This document shows positions 15,639 through 26,446 of a stretch of DNA of 64,000 nt, in pieces. Both the position numbers and the translations under genes were made by a program. Source of the DNA: Nakamurella aerolata (GTDB taxonomy: Bacteria; Actinomycetota; Actinomycetes; Mycobacteriales; Nakamurellaceae); NCBI RefSeq assembly GCF_013002705.1, contig NZ_JABEND010000007.1, positions 1 to 64,000 on the forward strand. The letters run 5' to 3'. The notes beneath the pieces are model-generated. The model saw only the letters and a list, made by a program, of their open reading frames with translations. It did not search any database and had not been told where the DNA came from. The stretch's first letter is position 1, and each line of letters begins with the position of its first letter.

Positions 15639-16851
15639 AGCCGGCGATCCCGCTCCCGCCGACGGCGCGCTGCCGCCATCGGCGGGAGCCGGCCGTTCCG
15701 ACCGCACATTGTCGATCTATCTGCACGTGCCGTTCTGCGCAACCCGGTGCGGCTACTGCGATTTCAACACCTATACCGCGGGGGAACTGGGAACGGACAG
15801 CTCCCAGCAGGGCTGGCTGCACGCCGCCCTGCTCGAGCTCGAACTCGCCGGCAGAACATTGCGGGCTTTGGGCGACAACCGTTCGGTGTCAACGGTTTTC
15901 GTCGGCGGCGGGACGCCGTCCCTGCTGGGCGCCGGACCGTTGGTCGCGCTGCTGGACAAGATTGGCGGCGAATTCGGCCTTGCCGCCGACGCCGAGGTGA
16001 CCACGGAGGCCAACCCGGAGAGCACCGACGCGGCGTTTCTCGACGGCATCGTCGCCGGCGGATTCACCCGGTTGTCACTCGGCATGCAGTCGGCCGCCCC
16101 GCACGTGCTCGCGGTGCTGGACCGCACCCACACCCCCGGCCGCCCGCAGCAGGTGGTCGCCATGGCGAAGCGGGCAGGGCTGGCCCACCTGAGTCTCGAC
16201 CTGATCTATGGCACCCCCACCGAGACCGAAGCCGACTTCGCCGACTCGCTGAGCGCGGCGCTCGCCGCCGGCGTCGACCACGTCTCGGCGTACTCGCTGA
16301 TCGTCGAGCCAGGCACCAGGATGGCGCGTCAGGTGGCCCGCGGAGAACTGCCGATGCCGGACGACGATCTGCTCGCCGACCGCTACCTGCAGGCCGAGGC
16401 CGCGCTGTCGGCTGAGGGTCTGTCCTGGTACGAGGTATCGAACTGGGCCGCCTCGGACACCGCCCGTTGCCGACACAATCTGGCCTACTGGCGCGGCGGC
16501 GACTGGTGGGGCATCGGGCCGGGCGCGCACTCGCACGTCGGCGGGGTGCGCTGGTGGAACGTGAAACACCCTGCGGCCTACGCCCAGCGACTGAACGCCG
16601 GCCGGTCGCCGGCACAGGCGCGGGAAGTGTTGGACCAGCAGGCACAGCACACCGAGCGAGTGCTGCTCGGGCTGCGACTGGCCGAGGGGCTACCGGTGGG
16701 CGATCTCGACCCGCCGGCGTTGCGGCAGGCCGAGCGAGAGGCCGCCGACGGTCTGTTGGACCCCGATGCGCTGGCCGGCGGCCGACTGCTGTTGACGCTG
16801 CGGGGACGGTTGCTGGCCGACGGGATCGCGCTGCGGTTGCTCGGCGGCTGA
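15622..16851 (+). CDS. hemW: radical SAM heme chaperone HemW
   Basis: HemW is a radical SAM protein once annotated as coproporphyrinogen III oxidase HemN; current knowledge makes it a heme chaperone. The cluster motif CATRCGYC gives C39, C43 and C46. Later motifs include FVGGGTPSLL, NPES, LSLGMQS and LSLDLIYGTP, all typical. The fourth Cys that distinguishes true HemN (CX3CX2CXC) is absent: the residue two after C46 is Phe. Length is 409, slightly long because of about 28 disordered N-terminal residues. The GTG at 15622 is the most upstream plausible start. The heme cluster itself is 20 kb away. Confidence 0.92.
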   Translation: MPSALPAGDPAPADGALPPSAGAGRSDRTLSIYLHVPFCATRCGYCDFNTYTAGELGTDSSQQGWLHAALLELELAGRTLRALGDNRSVSTVFVGGGTPSLLGAGPLVALLDKIGGEFGLAADAEVTTEANPESTDAAFLDGIVAGGFTRLSLGMQSAAPHVLAVLDRTHTPGRPQQVVAMAKRAGLAHLSLDLIYGTPTETEADFADSLSAALAAGVDHVSAYSLIVEPGTRMARQVARGELPMPDDDLLADRYLQAEAALSAEGLSWYEVSNWAASDTARCRHNLAYWRGGDWWGIGPGAHSHVGGVRWWNVKHPAAYAQRLNAGRSPAQAREVLDQQAQHTERVLLGLRLAEGLPVGDLDPPALRQAEREAADGLLDPDALAGGRLLLTLRGRLLADGIALRLLGG

Positions 16852-16882
16852 TCGACCACTGATCGGTGGCTGATCCGCCGCC
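16842..16882. terminator. bidirectional hairpin between convergent genes
   Basis: CGGCGG at 16842 pairs with the CCGCCG near 16876-16881. GATC occurs in both arms and an inner CCACTGATCGGTGG stem-loop is present. It overlaps the hemW stop codon and precedes the convergent gene end at 16889, as expected for a shared terminator. Confidence 0.5.
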
Positions 16883-16888
16883 GGCAGC

Positions 16889-17209
16889 TCAGCCGGTGCC
16901 GGTGGTGCCCTTCAGGTCGTCAAGATCCAGCAGCCGGACGTGAATGACGGTGCGCTGCTGCAGCGCCGCGCGCAGGGCCCGGTGCAGCCCGTCCTCCAGA
17001 TACATCTCGCCGTCCCACAGCACGGCGTGCGGGAACAGATCGCCGTAGAAGGTCGAGTCCTCGTCCAGCAGGGTGTCCAATCGCAGCTCACGCTTGGTCG
17101 CGATGAGCTGCTCCAACCGCACCTGCCTCGGCGGAAAGCGCGCCCAGTCGCGCGGGGACATCCCGTGGTCGGGGTAGGGGCGCCCATCACGGACGTCCTT
17201 GAAGATCAT
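16889..17209 (-). CDS. conserved actinobacterial protein adjacent to hrcA (ParB-like/VapB-type annotation)
   Basis: This 106-residue protein begins MIFKDVRDGRPYPDHG and contains IPPRQ-like FPPRQVRLEQLIATKRELRLDTLLDEDSTFYGDLFPHAVLWDGEMYLEDGLHRALRA. The same kind of small protein sits beside hrcA in mycobacteria (Rv2375 by memory) and is variously annotated as a hypothetical or antitoxin-like protein. The EDGxHRxxAA-like segment resembles the nucleotide-binding part of ParB/sulfiredoxin-fold proteins, which is only a suggestion. The ATG at 17209 was chosen over longer starts because conservation begins there. It is divergent from hrcA and convergent with hemW. Confidence 0.8.
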   Translation of the reverse strand: MIFKDVRDGRPYPDHGMSPRDWARFPPRQVRLEQLIATKRELRLDTLLDEDSTFYGDLFPHAVLWDGEMYLEDGLHRALRAALQQRTVIHVRLLDLDDLKGTTGTG

Positions 17210-17364
17210 GCTGTGCTTTCCTGCCCTCTTCTGCCTGGCCCGACCAGATCGCCGCGCCCAGGCCGGCGGGCAACGGCGGCAACCGAATGGGCCGCAACTC
17301 AAGGGTATCGGCCCCGGCGACCGCCTTCGGCGATCCACGATCCCGCAGCCGCGCGCGACTACAC

Positions 17365-17391
17365 TTGGCAGACGGGGACCGAGAGTGCCAG
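17365..17391. promoter_or_regulatory. CIRCE-like HrcA operator
   Basis: TTGGCAGAC, a 9-base spacer, and GAGTGCCAG match the CIRCE architecture (TTAGCACTC-N9-GAGTGCTAA). The right half matches at 7 of 9 positions and the left half is more degenerate. It lies 29 bases before the hrcA start, as expected for autoregulation by HrcA. Confidence 0.75.
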
Positions 17392-17419
17392 CTAGTTGAC
17401 CGCACAGGAGGTGACGACA

Positions 17420-18451
17420 ATGCGTGCAGATGACCGCCGGTTCCGGGTGCTCCGCGCCATCGTCGCCGACTATGTGGCCACCCAAGAACCCGTTGGCTCG
17501 AAGACCCTGGTCGACCGGCATCAGCTCGGCGTGTCATCTGCCACCGTCCGCAACGACATGGCGGTACTGGAGGAAGAGGGCTACATCACCCAGCCGCACA
17601 CCTCGGCAGGGCGGATCCCCACCGACAAGGGCTACCGTCTGTTCGTCGACCGATTGACCAAGGTAAAACCGCTGTCGGCCGGCGAGCGCAACGCGATCGA
17701 AGGATTTCTGTCCAAAGCGGTCGATCTCGACGACGTCCTGCGCCGGTCCGTCCGGCTGTTGGCGCAGCTCACCCGCCAGGTCGCGGTGGTGCAGTACCCC
17801 ACCCTGGTGCGCTCCGCCGTTCGCCACATCGAACTGGTCGGCCTTTCCGAGACCAGGCTGCTGGCGGTGGTGATCACCGATACCGGGCGGGTGGAGCAGC
17901 GCACGCTCGATCTGTCCCGGCCGGTCAGCGCCGAGCAGGTGCAACGGCTGCGGATGCTGGTTGCCGAGCAGGCAACGGGGCAGCGGCTCGACCAGGCCGC
18001 CGAGGCCCTGCACGCCATCGGCGATACCGGCTCCGGCGTTCCGGTGGATGCCGAGTCGGCCGAGATGGCCGGTCTGCTCGGCACCCTGCTGGAGAGCCTG
18101 GTGGAACATCCCGACGAGCGGCTGGTGCTGTCCGGCACGTCCAACATCACCGGCTCGTTCGCCGATCCGCCGTCGCTGCGCGGGGTGCTGGAGGCACTCG
18201 ACGAGCAGGTGACGCTGCTGAAACTGCTGGCTGTGCTGGAACACCCTGAGGCCATGCGGGTGTCGATCGGCCAGGAGAACCTTGACGTCAACCTGTCCGG
18301 CACCTCGCTGGTGGCCACCGGCTACGGCTCCGGCGAGGTGCTGATGGGCGGCCTTGCCGTGGTCGGGCCGACCCGGATGGACTATCCGGGAACCATTGCG
18401 GCGGTGCGTGCCGTTGCGCAGTACGTGGGCATGATGCTCAGCGAGAATTGA
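17420..18451 (+). CDS. hrcA: heat-inducible transcription repressor HrcA
   Basis: HrcA represses class I heat-shock genes by binding CIRCE and is kept active by GroEL. The 343-residue protein has the winged helix near residues 1-75 ([50 protein letters not shown]), then the dimerisation and insert domains, with the typical end [34 protein letters not shown]. The ATG at 17420 has AGGAGG 8 bases upstream. A CIRCE-like site lies just before it. dnaJ follows after 115 bases containing a 15-bp repeat array. hrcA-dnaJ-rsmE order is conserved in actinobacteria. Confidence 0.97.
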   Translation: MRADDRRFRVLRAIVADYVATQEPVGSKTLVDRHQLGVSSATVRNDMAVLEEEGYITQPHTSAGRIPTDKGYRLFVDRLTKVKPLSAGERNAIEGFLSKAVDLDDVLRRSVRLLAQLTRQVAVVQYPTLVRSAVRHIELVGLSETRLLAVVITDTGRVEQRTLDLSRPVSAEQVQRLRMLVAEQATGQRLDQAAEALHAIGDTGSGVPVDAESAEMAGLLGTLLESLVEHPDERLVLSGTSNITGSFADPPSLRGVLEALDEQVTLLKLLAVLEHPEAMRVSIGQENLDVNLSGTSLVATGYGSGEVLMGGLAVVGPTRMDYPGTIAAVRAVAQYVGMMLSEN

Positions 18452-18452
18452 C

Positions 18453-18527
18453 TCAGCACCAGACTTTTCAGCGCCAGAACTCTCAGCACGAGAACTTTCA
18501 ACCCCAGAACTTTCAACGACGAAGCAG
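18453..18527. repeat. 15-bp tandem array, 5 units, between hrcA and dnaJ
   Basis: Five units start at 18453, 18468, 18483, 18498 and 18513, with consensus TCAGCRCCAGAACTT. The array begins one base after the hrcA stop codon and fills about two thirds of the spacer before dnaJ. Confidence 0.9.
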
Positions 18528-18566
18528 TGACCGGGCGCTCACGCCCACCAAGCAGAAGGGCAATCG

Positions 18567-19718
18567 GTGCAGCAGGTGGCACGGGATTACTACGGGCTGC
18601 TCGGCGTCTCGAAGGGCGCCGGGCCGGAAGAGATCAAGCGGGCCTATCGCAAGCTCGCCAGGGAACTGCACCCGGACGTCAACCCGGATCCGGCGGCGCA
18701 GCAACGGTTCAAGGAGGTCAGCGCCGCCTACGAGGTGCTGACCGACCCGGCGAAACGCCAGATCGTCGATCTCGGCGGTGATCCGCTCGCCCCTGGCGGG
18801 GGCGCCGGCGGCATGGGCGACCCGTTCGGCGGCATGGGCGGCATGGGTCTCGGCGACATCATGGACGCCTTCTTCGGCGGCGGGGCGCGGCCGCGCGGCC
18901 CGCGCTCCCGGACCAGGCAGGGCGATGACGCGCTGATCGGCGTCGAACTCACCCTCTCCGAATGCGCCACCGGGGTGGCCAAGGACATCACCGTCGACAC
19001 CGCGACGCTGTGCACCGTCTGTACCGGCAGCGGTTGCGCACCCGGCACCCACCCTGAGCGTTGCGACACCTGCGACGGCACCGGCGAGGTGCAGCAGGTG
19101 CAGCGTTCGTTGCTCGGTCAGGTGGTCACCTCACGACCCTGCCCGGTGTGCCGCGGCTACGGCGAGGTGATTCCCGAGCCGTGCCAGCAGTGCCAGGGTG
19201 ACGGCCGGGTGCGGACCCGCAGAACGGTGCGCGCGGTGATCCCGGCCGGCGTCGGCGACGGTGTCAGGGTGCGGATGTCCGGCCAGGGCGAGGTCGGCCC
19301 CGGCGGGGGCCCACCCGGCGACCTGTACGTCGAGGTGCATGAGCTGCCGCACGAGCAGTTCACCCGCGACGGCATCGACCTGCACTGCACGGTGCACGTG
19401 CCGATGACGGCCGCCGCACTCGGCACCTCGATGAAGCTGCAGGCGCTGCAGTCCACCGAAGACATCCAGCTGCAGCCGGGCACCCAGTCCGGCACCGTGC
19501 TGACGCTGCGCGGGCTCGGCATGCCGCGGCTGCGCGGCGCCGGCAACGGAAACCTGTTGGTGCACATCGACGTGGTGACCCCGACCAAGCTCGACAGCAG
19601 GCAGAGCGAGCTGTTGCGGGAGCTGGCCGGCCTGCGCGGCGAGGAGCAGCCGGAGCTGGCCAGCCGCAACGGAAACGGCCTGTTCTCCCGGATCCGCGAC
19701 TCGTTCGCCGGCCGCTGA
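18567..19718 (+). CDS. dnaJ: chaperone DnaJ (DnaJ2 type)
   Basis: DnaJ is the Hsp40 co-chaperone that stimulates DnaK ATPase and delivers clients. The J domain has HPD at 35-37 and a Gly/Phe/Met-rich linker follows (about 75-110). All four zinc-finger repeats are present: [24 protein letters not shown] and CQQCQGDG. The C-terminal substrate domains end near residue 383. The GTG at 18567 has AGAAGGG upstream; a second GTG at 18576 is also possible. The position after hrcA marks it as the second dnaJ of actinobacteria, rather than the dnaK-operon copy, which is not in this window. Confidence 0.96.
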   Translation: MQQVARDYYGLLGVSKGAGPEEIKRAYRKLARELHPDVNPDPAAQQRFKEVSAAYEVLTDPAKRQIVDLGGDPLAPGGGAGGMGDPFGGMGGMGLGDIMDAFFGGGARPRGPRSRTRQGDDALIGVELTLSECATGVAKDITVDTATLCTVCTGSGCAPGTHPERCDTCDGTGEVQQVQRSLLGQVVTSRPCPVCRGYGEVIPEPCQQCQGDGRVRTRRTVRAVIPAGVGDGVRVRMSGQGEVGPGGGPPGDLYVEVHELPHEQFTRDGIDLHCTVHVPMTAAALGTSMKLQALQSTEDIQLQPGTQSGTVLTLRGLGMPRLRGAGNGNLLVHIDVVTPTKLDSRQSELLRELAGLRGEEQPELASRNGNGLFSRIRDSFAGR

Positions 19719-19725
19719 ACCGGTC

Positions 19726-20595
19726 GTGACTGTCGTGCCGGCGGTCCCGTCGCTGCCGCAACTGCCGCCGCACGGAGCCGACTGGTACCTGGTCGACGGC
19801 GAATTGACGGCCGGCCCTTTGGTGCTGGACGGCGTCGAGGGTCGGCACGCCGCAACGGTGAAGCGGGCAAGGACGGGCGAGACCCTGGTGCTCACCGACG
19901 GCCGCGGCAATTGGGCACCGGCCACCGTCATCGGCACCGACCGTGGCACGGTTCGACTGGAATCCGCTGCGCCGCACCATGTCCCACCGCCGGCAGTGAC
20001 GGTGACCGCGGTGCAGGCACTGCCCAAGGGCGAACGCAGCGAGCTGGCGGTGGAACTGCTCACCGAGGCCGGCGTCGACCGTATCGTGCCGTGGCAGGCG
20101 CAGCGCTGCGTTGCCCGCTGGGTCGGCCCGAAAGTGCTGAAGGGACAGCAGAAGTGGCAGCAGGCCGCGCGGCAGGCTGCCAAGCAGTCCCGGCGACCGT
20201 GGGTTCCCGTTGTCGATGAGCCGGCCGGGACCGCCGAACTCGCGACGCTGGTACGCGACGCCGACCTTGCGCTGGTGCTGCACGAGGACGCAGCAGAATC
20301 CGTTGCCCTGCAGGATATTCCGCTGCCCAGCGCCGGCACGGTGCTGCTGGTGATCGGCCCGGAGGGCGGCGTCTGCGCTGCCGAGCTGCAAGCGCTCACC
20401 GGTGCCGGTGCCCGGCCGGCGCGGTTGGGCCCACAGGTGTTGCGCACCTCGACCGCCGGCGCTGTCGCGCTCGGTGCGCTCGGCGTGCTGACCGACAGGT
20501 GGCGACCGACCGACCCGGCGTCGGTGCTCGCCCTGCCTGACCGCTCGGCAGCGGAACCGACACTCCCCGATCGCCCGACAGGAAGAGAAGCATGA
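19726..20595 (+). CDS. rsmE: 16S rRNA (uracil(1498)-N(3))-methyltransferase RsmE
   Basis: RsmE methylates N3 of U1498 in 16S rRNA using S-adenosylmethionine. The 289-residue protein has a PUA-like N-terminal domain (GRHAATVKRARTGETLVLTDG) and a SPOUT methyltransferase fold with the knot motifs VIGPEGG and LGPQVLRTSTAGAVALG. The QAAKQSRRPWVP segment is also diagnostic. It starts with GTG 7 bases after dnaJ and overlaps the following enoyl-CoA hydratase-like gene by ATGA, so all are likely co-transcribed. About 30 extra residues are present at the C-terminus. Confidence 0.95.
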   Translation: MTVVPAVPSLPQLPPHGADWYLVDGELTAGPLVLDGVEGRHAATVKRARTGETLVLTDGRGNWAPATVIGTDRGTVRLESAAPHHVPPPAVTVTAVQALPKGERSELAVELLTEAGVDRIVPWQAQRCVARWVGPKVLKGQQKWQQAARQAAKQSRRPWVPVVDEPAGTAELATLVRDADLALVLHEDAAESVALQDIPLPSAGTVLLVIGPEGGVCAAELQALTGAGARPARLGPQVLRTSTAGAVALGALGVLTDRWRPTDPASVLALPDRSAAEPTLPDRPTGREA

Positions 20596-21398
20596 TGTCG
20601 ACCGAACAGCCGGCACCACCGGCGGAAGCCTTGGTGCGCCTGGAGATCGGTGATGAGGTCGGCCGCATCGTGCTGGACTCACCGGCCAACCGCAATGCGC
20701 TGTCCACGGCGCTGCGGAGCCAACTGCGGCAAGCGCTGCGCACCGCTATCGACAACCCGGACGTGCGGGTGCTGGTGCTGACCCACACCGGTCCGGTGTT
20801 CTGCGCCGGGATGGATCTCAAGGAAACCGCCGTCGAACAGACTGGCGCCGAAGGGGTGCGGGAACTCCCGGAGCTGCTGCAACTGGTGGCGCGCAGCCCG
20901 AAACCGGTGATCGCGGCCCTGAACGGACCGGCACGCGCCGGCGGAATCGGCCTGGCCGCCGCTGCCGATCTGGTTGTTGCCGCGCAGGCGGCGACCTTCG
21001 CCTTCAGCGAGGTGCGGATCGGGCTGATTCCCGCGGTGATCAGCGTTCCGGTGCTCGACCGGATGAACCCGGTGATGGCCCGCGAATTGTTGCTCACCGG
21101 TGAGGTTTTCGACGCGGCGACGGCGTTGCGGTCCGGCCTGCTCAACGCGGTGGCCGGCACCGCCGGGGACGAACCCGCCGGAGCGGTCGCGCGGGTGGTG
21201 GAAGGCTGGGTGACCGCGCTGAAAGCCGGCGGACCCACCGCCCTGGCCGGGACAAAAGCGTTGCTACGGCAGGGATTCGACGATTCGGACGAACGCTATG
21301 CCGAGTTGCTCGAACTGTCGGCTCGGCAGTTCTCCTCGGACGAGGCCCGCGAGGGTGCCACCGCGTTCGCGGACAAACGCGCGCCGTCCTGGCAGTAG
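20592..21398 (+). CDS. enoyl-CoA hydratase/isomerase family protein (methylglutaconyl-CoA hydratase-like)
   Basis: This 268-residue crotonase-fold protein has the oxyanion-hole segment FCAGMDLKE and the second signature NGPARAGGIGLAAAADL. In classical enoyl-CoA hydratases a Glu lies in the GGGxE part of that signature; here the aligned residue is Gly. The second catalytic Glu is kept in FAFSEVRIG. The RAGGIGL pattern with IPAVIS is common in methylglutaconyl-CoA hydratase-like members of leucine degradation, so that activity is more likely than straight-chain hydration. It is translationally coupled to rsmE by a 4-base overlap, with no other leucine-degradation genes nearby. Confidence 0.85.
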   Translation: MMSTEQPAPPAEALVRLEIGDEVGRIVLDSPANRNALSTALRSQLRQALRTAIDNPDVRVLVLTHTGPVFCAGMDLKETAVEQTGAEGVRELPELLQLVARSPKPVIAALNGPARAGGIGLAAAADLVVAAQAATFAFSEVRIGLIPAVISVPVLDRMNPVMARELLLTGEVFDAATALRSGLLNAVAGTAGDEPAGAVARVVEGWVTALKAGGPTALAGTKALLRQGFDDSDERYAELLELSARQFSSDEAREGATAFADKRAPSWQ

Positions 21399-21421
21399 CC
21401 CGGCAGTCGAACCGTTTGCGC

Positions 21422-21517
21422 TCAGCGGGATACCGCGACGATCACCGCAATCACCAGCAGTGTCACCAACGCGATCGTCATCCACCGGCGGGTCACCTGC
21501 GGAAGCGGCCGGCTCAC
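21422..21517 (-). CDS. 31-residue small membrane protein
   Basis: A short frame starting GTG at 21517 overlaps the stop of the next small membrane-protein gene by GTGA. It encodes a basic N-terminus (VSRPLPQVTRRW) followed by one hydrophobic helix (MTIALVTLLVIAVIVAV) and ends SR. The GTGA overlap, positive-inside charge and clean single-helix composition support a real gene. It may be a subunit or partner of the 71-residue protein encoded just before it. No family recognised. Confidence 0.55.
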   Translation of the reverse strand: MSRPLPQVTRRWMTIALVTLLVIAVIVAVSR

Positions 21518-21729
21518 GGTTCGGCCACCGGCGTCGAGTCGGCACGCTCACGAGAGGGTGCAAGGCCCTTCCCACCATGCCGACGCAATACCAGATCCAC
21601 CACCCTGTCGATCAATCCTGCCAGCAGCCAACACAGCGGCACCAGCACACCGAGCAGAATCGGCACTTGGATCCAAAACGAGACGCCGGCCAGCCACGCC
21701 TCGACGCTGTCGACGATCCCGGTCACCAC
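21514..21729 (-). CDS. 71-residue small membrane protein
   Basis: This short protein has an amphipathic start (MVTGIVDSVEAWLAGVSFW), a hydrophobic helix (about 18-41, IQVPILLGVLVPLCWLLAGLID) and a basic then polar tail (RRHGGKGLAPSRER). It is upstream of and coupled to the 31-residue frame at 21422-21517. Together they form a two-gene unit convergent with the enoyl-CoA hydratase-like gene and divergent from the DinB gene. Function unknown. Confidence 0.65.
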   Translation of the reverse strand: MVTGIVDSVEAWLAGVSFWIQVPILLGVLVPLCWLLAGLIDRVVDLVLRRHGGKGLAPSRERADSTPVAEP

Positions 21730-21841
21730 ACCAGGTTAGCCCGCGGCCGGAGTTGTGAGACGCGGCAGATCAGCGCAGACCCGGCGGGGGTCTGGCCCGT
21801 GGCCACGGGCAGGCGCCGGACCCGAGCGGCACAATGAGCCG

Positions 21842-22381
21842 ATGAGCGAAACTCAAGCCGGCACCGACCTGTCCCACACCAAGGCCATCCTGGCGGACGC
21901 TTTCGGCCGCATTGCCGAGCAGGTGAGTCAGGTGGCCGACGGCCTGTCGCAGCAGGACGCCGACTGGCGTCCCGACCCCGAGGCCAACTCCATCGCCTGG
22001 CTGCTGTGGCATCTCGCCCGCGTCCAGGACGATCACATCGCCGGCCTGGCCGGCACCGAGCAGGTGTGGACCGAGGGGGGTTGGAACAAGAAGTTCGCGC
22101 TGCCCTTCGACGATTCCGCCATCGGTTACGGCCAGTCCAGCGACGAGGTCGGTCAGGTGCAGTCCGACCCGCGGCTGCTGGCCGACTACCAGGCGGCGGT
22201 GCATCAGGCCACGCTCCGCTACCTCGACACCCTCACCGCAGACGAGCTCGACCGCATCGTCGACACCAGTTGGAACCCGCCGGTGACCGCCGCGGTCCGG
22301 CTGGTCAGCGTCGTCAACGACTGCACCGACCATGTCGGCCAAGCCGAGTACGTCAAGGGCATGGCGCAGCGCCGCGGATAG
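21842..22381 (+). CDS. DinB superfamily protein (DUF664-like)
   Basis: This 179-residue four-helix-bundle protein belongs to the DinB/DUF664 group, many of whose actinobacterial members are mycothiol- or bacillithiol-linked or have unknown function. The metal-binding histidines are visible in WLLWHLARVQDDH and NDCTDHVGQAEY. The ATG at 21842 (MSETQAGTDLSHTK) was chosen because the conserved region starts there, although the frame is open 29 codons further up. It stands alone between small membrane-protein genes and a convergent YdcF-like gene. Confidence 0.85.
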   Translation: MSETQAGTDLSHTKAILADAFGRIAEQVSQVADGLSQQDADWRPDPEANSIAWLLWHLARVQDDHIAGLAGTEQVWTEGGWNKKFALPFDDSAIGYGQSSDEVGQVQSDPRLLADYQAAVHQATLRYLDTLTADELDRIVDTSWNPPVTAAVRLVSVVNDCTDHVGQAEYVKGMAQRRG

Positions 22382-22437
22382 CTGTAGCCGACCGGGGCGG
22401 CTCGGCCGTCGGCGCCGACCACACTCGTGCGGCAGCC

Positions 22438-23349
22438 TCAGCGATTCGCCGCGGCGGCCAGCGCCTTGCGGACGCCAGGCTCCGGCGGTCCGAGAAACGT
22501 GGGGTCGGGACGGAACACCGCGTCCCACGCGGCTTTCACCGAACCGGGGATCTCCCGCACCGAGTTGCTGATGCCGTGCACCGGATGCTCATCGGCGACA
22601 CCGTCGGCGTTCAGGCCGGCCTGTCGGCACAGAAACACCGCGCGGGGCAGGTGAAAGGTCTGGGTGACAACAAGAATGCGATCCAACCCGAAGACGCGTT
22701 TGGCTCGGCTGCACGAGTCCCAGGTGTCGAACCCGGCATAGTCCCGCACCACCTGTGCTGCCGGAACCCCTTGGGCGACAAGGTAATCGCGCATGGCGTT
22801 GGGTTCGTCGTGGCTGGTGCTGCCGTTGTCGCCGGACACCAGAAGCACCCGCACCTTCCCGGCTCGGTACAACGCGGCGGCATCGTCGAGCCGGTATGCC
22901 AGGTACTCCGACGGCGAGCCGTCGGCACGCAGCCCAGCACCCAGCACCAGGGCGACCGGCGCCGACGGCGCCTCGGCCACCGTGTATTCGTGCCCGGACG
23001 CGGCGATCCGCATCCAGGTATAGCTGCCGCCGACCACCAACGCGACCACCGCGACGGCCGCCACCGTCCAGCGCAGCGCCCGCCGCCCGCGTTTGCGACG
23101 GCGGTTGCCGGAGCTTGGCGCATCAGCACCGCTCGCACCGGCACTGCGAGTAGCGGGCGCCCCCGAACAGTCCGAGTTGGCATCTCCGGCACTGCGCTGG
23201 CCCCCCGCGGCGACTTCCGCCAAGGGCGCAGCGGAGATCGGCAGCGTCGGCGCCGTCGGGCTGGGTGCATCAGGACCGGCCGGGGGCGATTGCGCTCGTG
23301 GCGCCCCAGTGACGGGCGCCGCCGGGCGGTCAGGATGATGTTCGGGCAT
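22438..23349 (-). CDS. YdcF/SanA-like protein (DUF218)
   Basis: This 303-residue membrane-anchored protein has a disordered Pro/Ala/Ser-rich cytoplasmic head (1-82), a basic stretch NRRRKRGRR, a single membrane helix (about 90-108) and an outer DUF218 domain (about 128-275). Typical DUF218 motifs are ALVLGAGLRADGSPSEYLAYRLDDA, LLVSGDNG and VTQTFHLPRAVFLCRQAGL. E. coli SanA affects vancomycin permeability at high temperature, and the biochemical activity of the family is not settled. It lies downstream of lepA on the same strand with a 129-base gap. Confidence 0.87.
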   Translation of the reverse strand: MPEHHPDRPAAPVTGAPRAQSPPAGPDAPSPTAPTLPISAAPLAEVAAGGQRSAGDANSDCSGAPATRSAGASGADAPSSGNRRRKRGRRALRWTVAAVAVVALVVGGSYTWMRIAASGHEYTVAEAPSAPVALVLGAGLRADGSPSEYLAYRLDDAAALYRAGKVRVLLVSGDNGSTSHDEPNAMRDYLVAQGVPAAQVVRDYAGFDTWDSCSRAKRVFGLDRILVVTQTFHLPRAVFLCRQAGLNADGVADEHPVHGISNSVREIPGSVKAAWDAVFRPDPTFLGPPEPGVRKALAAAANR

Positions 23350-23478
23350 ACCGGCTAGGACGTCAGGCGGCCGGATCGGTTCCGGTCCGGCGGCACCCGG
23401 CGGTGCAGCTGTGCGGCCCGCCGGCGCTGTGCACTCGCCAGGGCCATCCGGCCAGGCACGCCTGCTACTTCTTGACTG

Positions 23479-25488
<2,010 letters not shown>

Positions 25489-25576
25489 TCTCCCACGTAC
25501 CCCGCCACCGACCGCCGCACCTAACCTGGTAGGAGGCGGCTGCCCGCCGCCGTCAGACTGCACTGAGAGGACGACG

Positions 25577-26341
25577 ATGTTCGACGATTTGGCCGGCAAG
25601 GTGGCAGTGGTCAGCGGTGGGGCCCGCGGGCTCGGGTACGAGATGGCGTCGGCGCTGGCGTCGCAGGGTTGCCAGATCGCGCTGCTCGATCTGCTGGATG
25701 CCTCGGACAGCGCCACCAAGCTCGCTCAGCAGTACGACGTGCAAACCACGTCGGCCCACTGCGATGTCACCGATCCCGAGTCGGTGGCCGCTGCCGTCGA
25801 AAGTGCGGTCGACGCGCTCGGCACCCCGCAGGTGCTGGTGAACGCCGCCGGCATCGCGGTGCACAAGGATGCCCTCGAGCTGGCCCCCGACGAATGGCGC
25901 AGGGTGATCGACATCAACCTCAACGGGCTGTTCTTCGTCAGCCAGGCGGTGGGCCGGCAGGTGGTGGACGCCGGCGGCACGGCCTCGTTCATCAACATCG
26001 CCTCGATGTCGGCATTCGCGGTGAACATCCCGCAGCGGCAGGCCTCGTACAACGCCTCGAAGGCGGGCGTCGAGCAGCTCACCCGGTCACTCGCCATCGA
26101 GTGGATCGACAAGGGCATCAGGGTGAACGCCATCTCCCCCGGCTACTTCCGGTCGCAGATGACGGCACAGTTCATCGACGACAACCCCGACATGGGCAAG
26201 TTCTGGATCGAGCGGATCCCGGCCGGGCGGATGGGCGAGCCGGAGGACCTGGACGGCGTCACCGTCTTCTTGGCCTCCGACGCCTCCAAGTACGTTGTCG
26301 GCGAGGTCATCGTGATCGACGGCGGTTACACCATCGTCTGA
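25577..26341 (+). CDS. SDR family oxidoreductase
   Basis: This classical short-chain dehydrogenase of 254 residues has the cofactor loop [10 protein letters not shown] (TGxxxGxG variant), NAAG, the catalytic Ser in NIASMS, YNASK with Tyr and Lys, and the C-terminal DGG. The substrate is not predictable; sequence style resembles sugar- or polyol-type dehydrogenases. The ATG at 25577 has GAGAGG upstream. It is divergent from lepA with an 88-base shared upstream region and ends at a hairpin terminator. Confidence 0.92.
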   Translation: MFDDLAGKVAVVSGGARGLGYEMASALASQGCQIALLDLLDASDSATKLAQQYDVQTTSAHCDVTDPESVAAAVESAVDALGTPQVLVNAAGIAVHKDALELAPDEWRRVIDINLNGLFFVSQAVGRQVVDAGGTASFINIASMSAFAVNIPQRQASYNASKAGVEQLTRSLAIEWIDKGIRVNAISPGYFRSQMTAQFIDDNPDMGKFWIERIPAGRMGEPEDLDGVTVFLASDASKYVVGEVIVIDGGYTIV

Positions 26342-26360
26342 TGCCGGCCGGCCCCGCTGG

Positions 26361-26382
26361 CCCGAGCCCGCACCGGCTCGGG
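26361..26382. terminator. hairpin after SDR gene
   Basis: CCCGAGCC at 26361-26368 and GGCTCGGG at 26375-26382 form a perfect 8-bp stem with a 6-base loop, extended outward by CCCCG/CGGGG. It begins 20 bases after the SDR stop. Confidence 0.7.
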
Positions 26383-26446
26383 CGGGGTCGCGCCGGTCTG
26401 CCGGGGACCGCAGCGGCGCCGACAGCTGTTGGCCGAGCCGGGAAGC

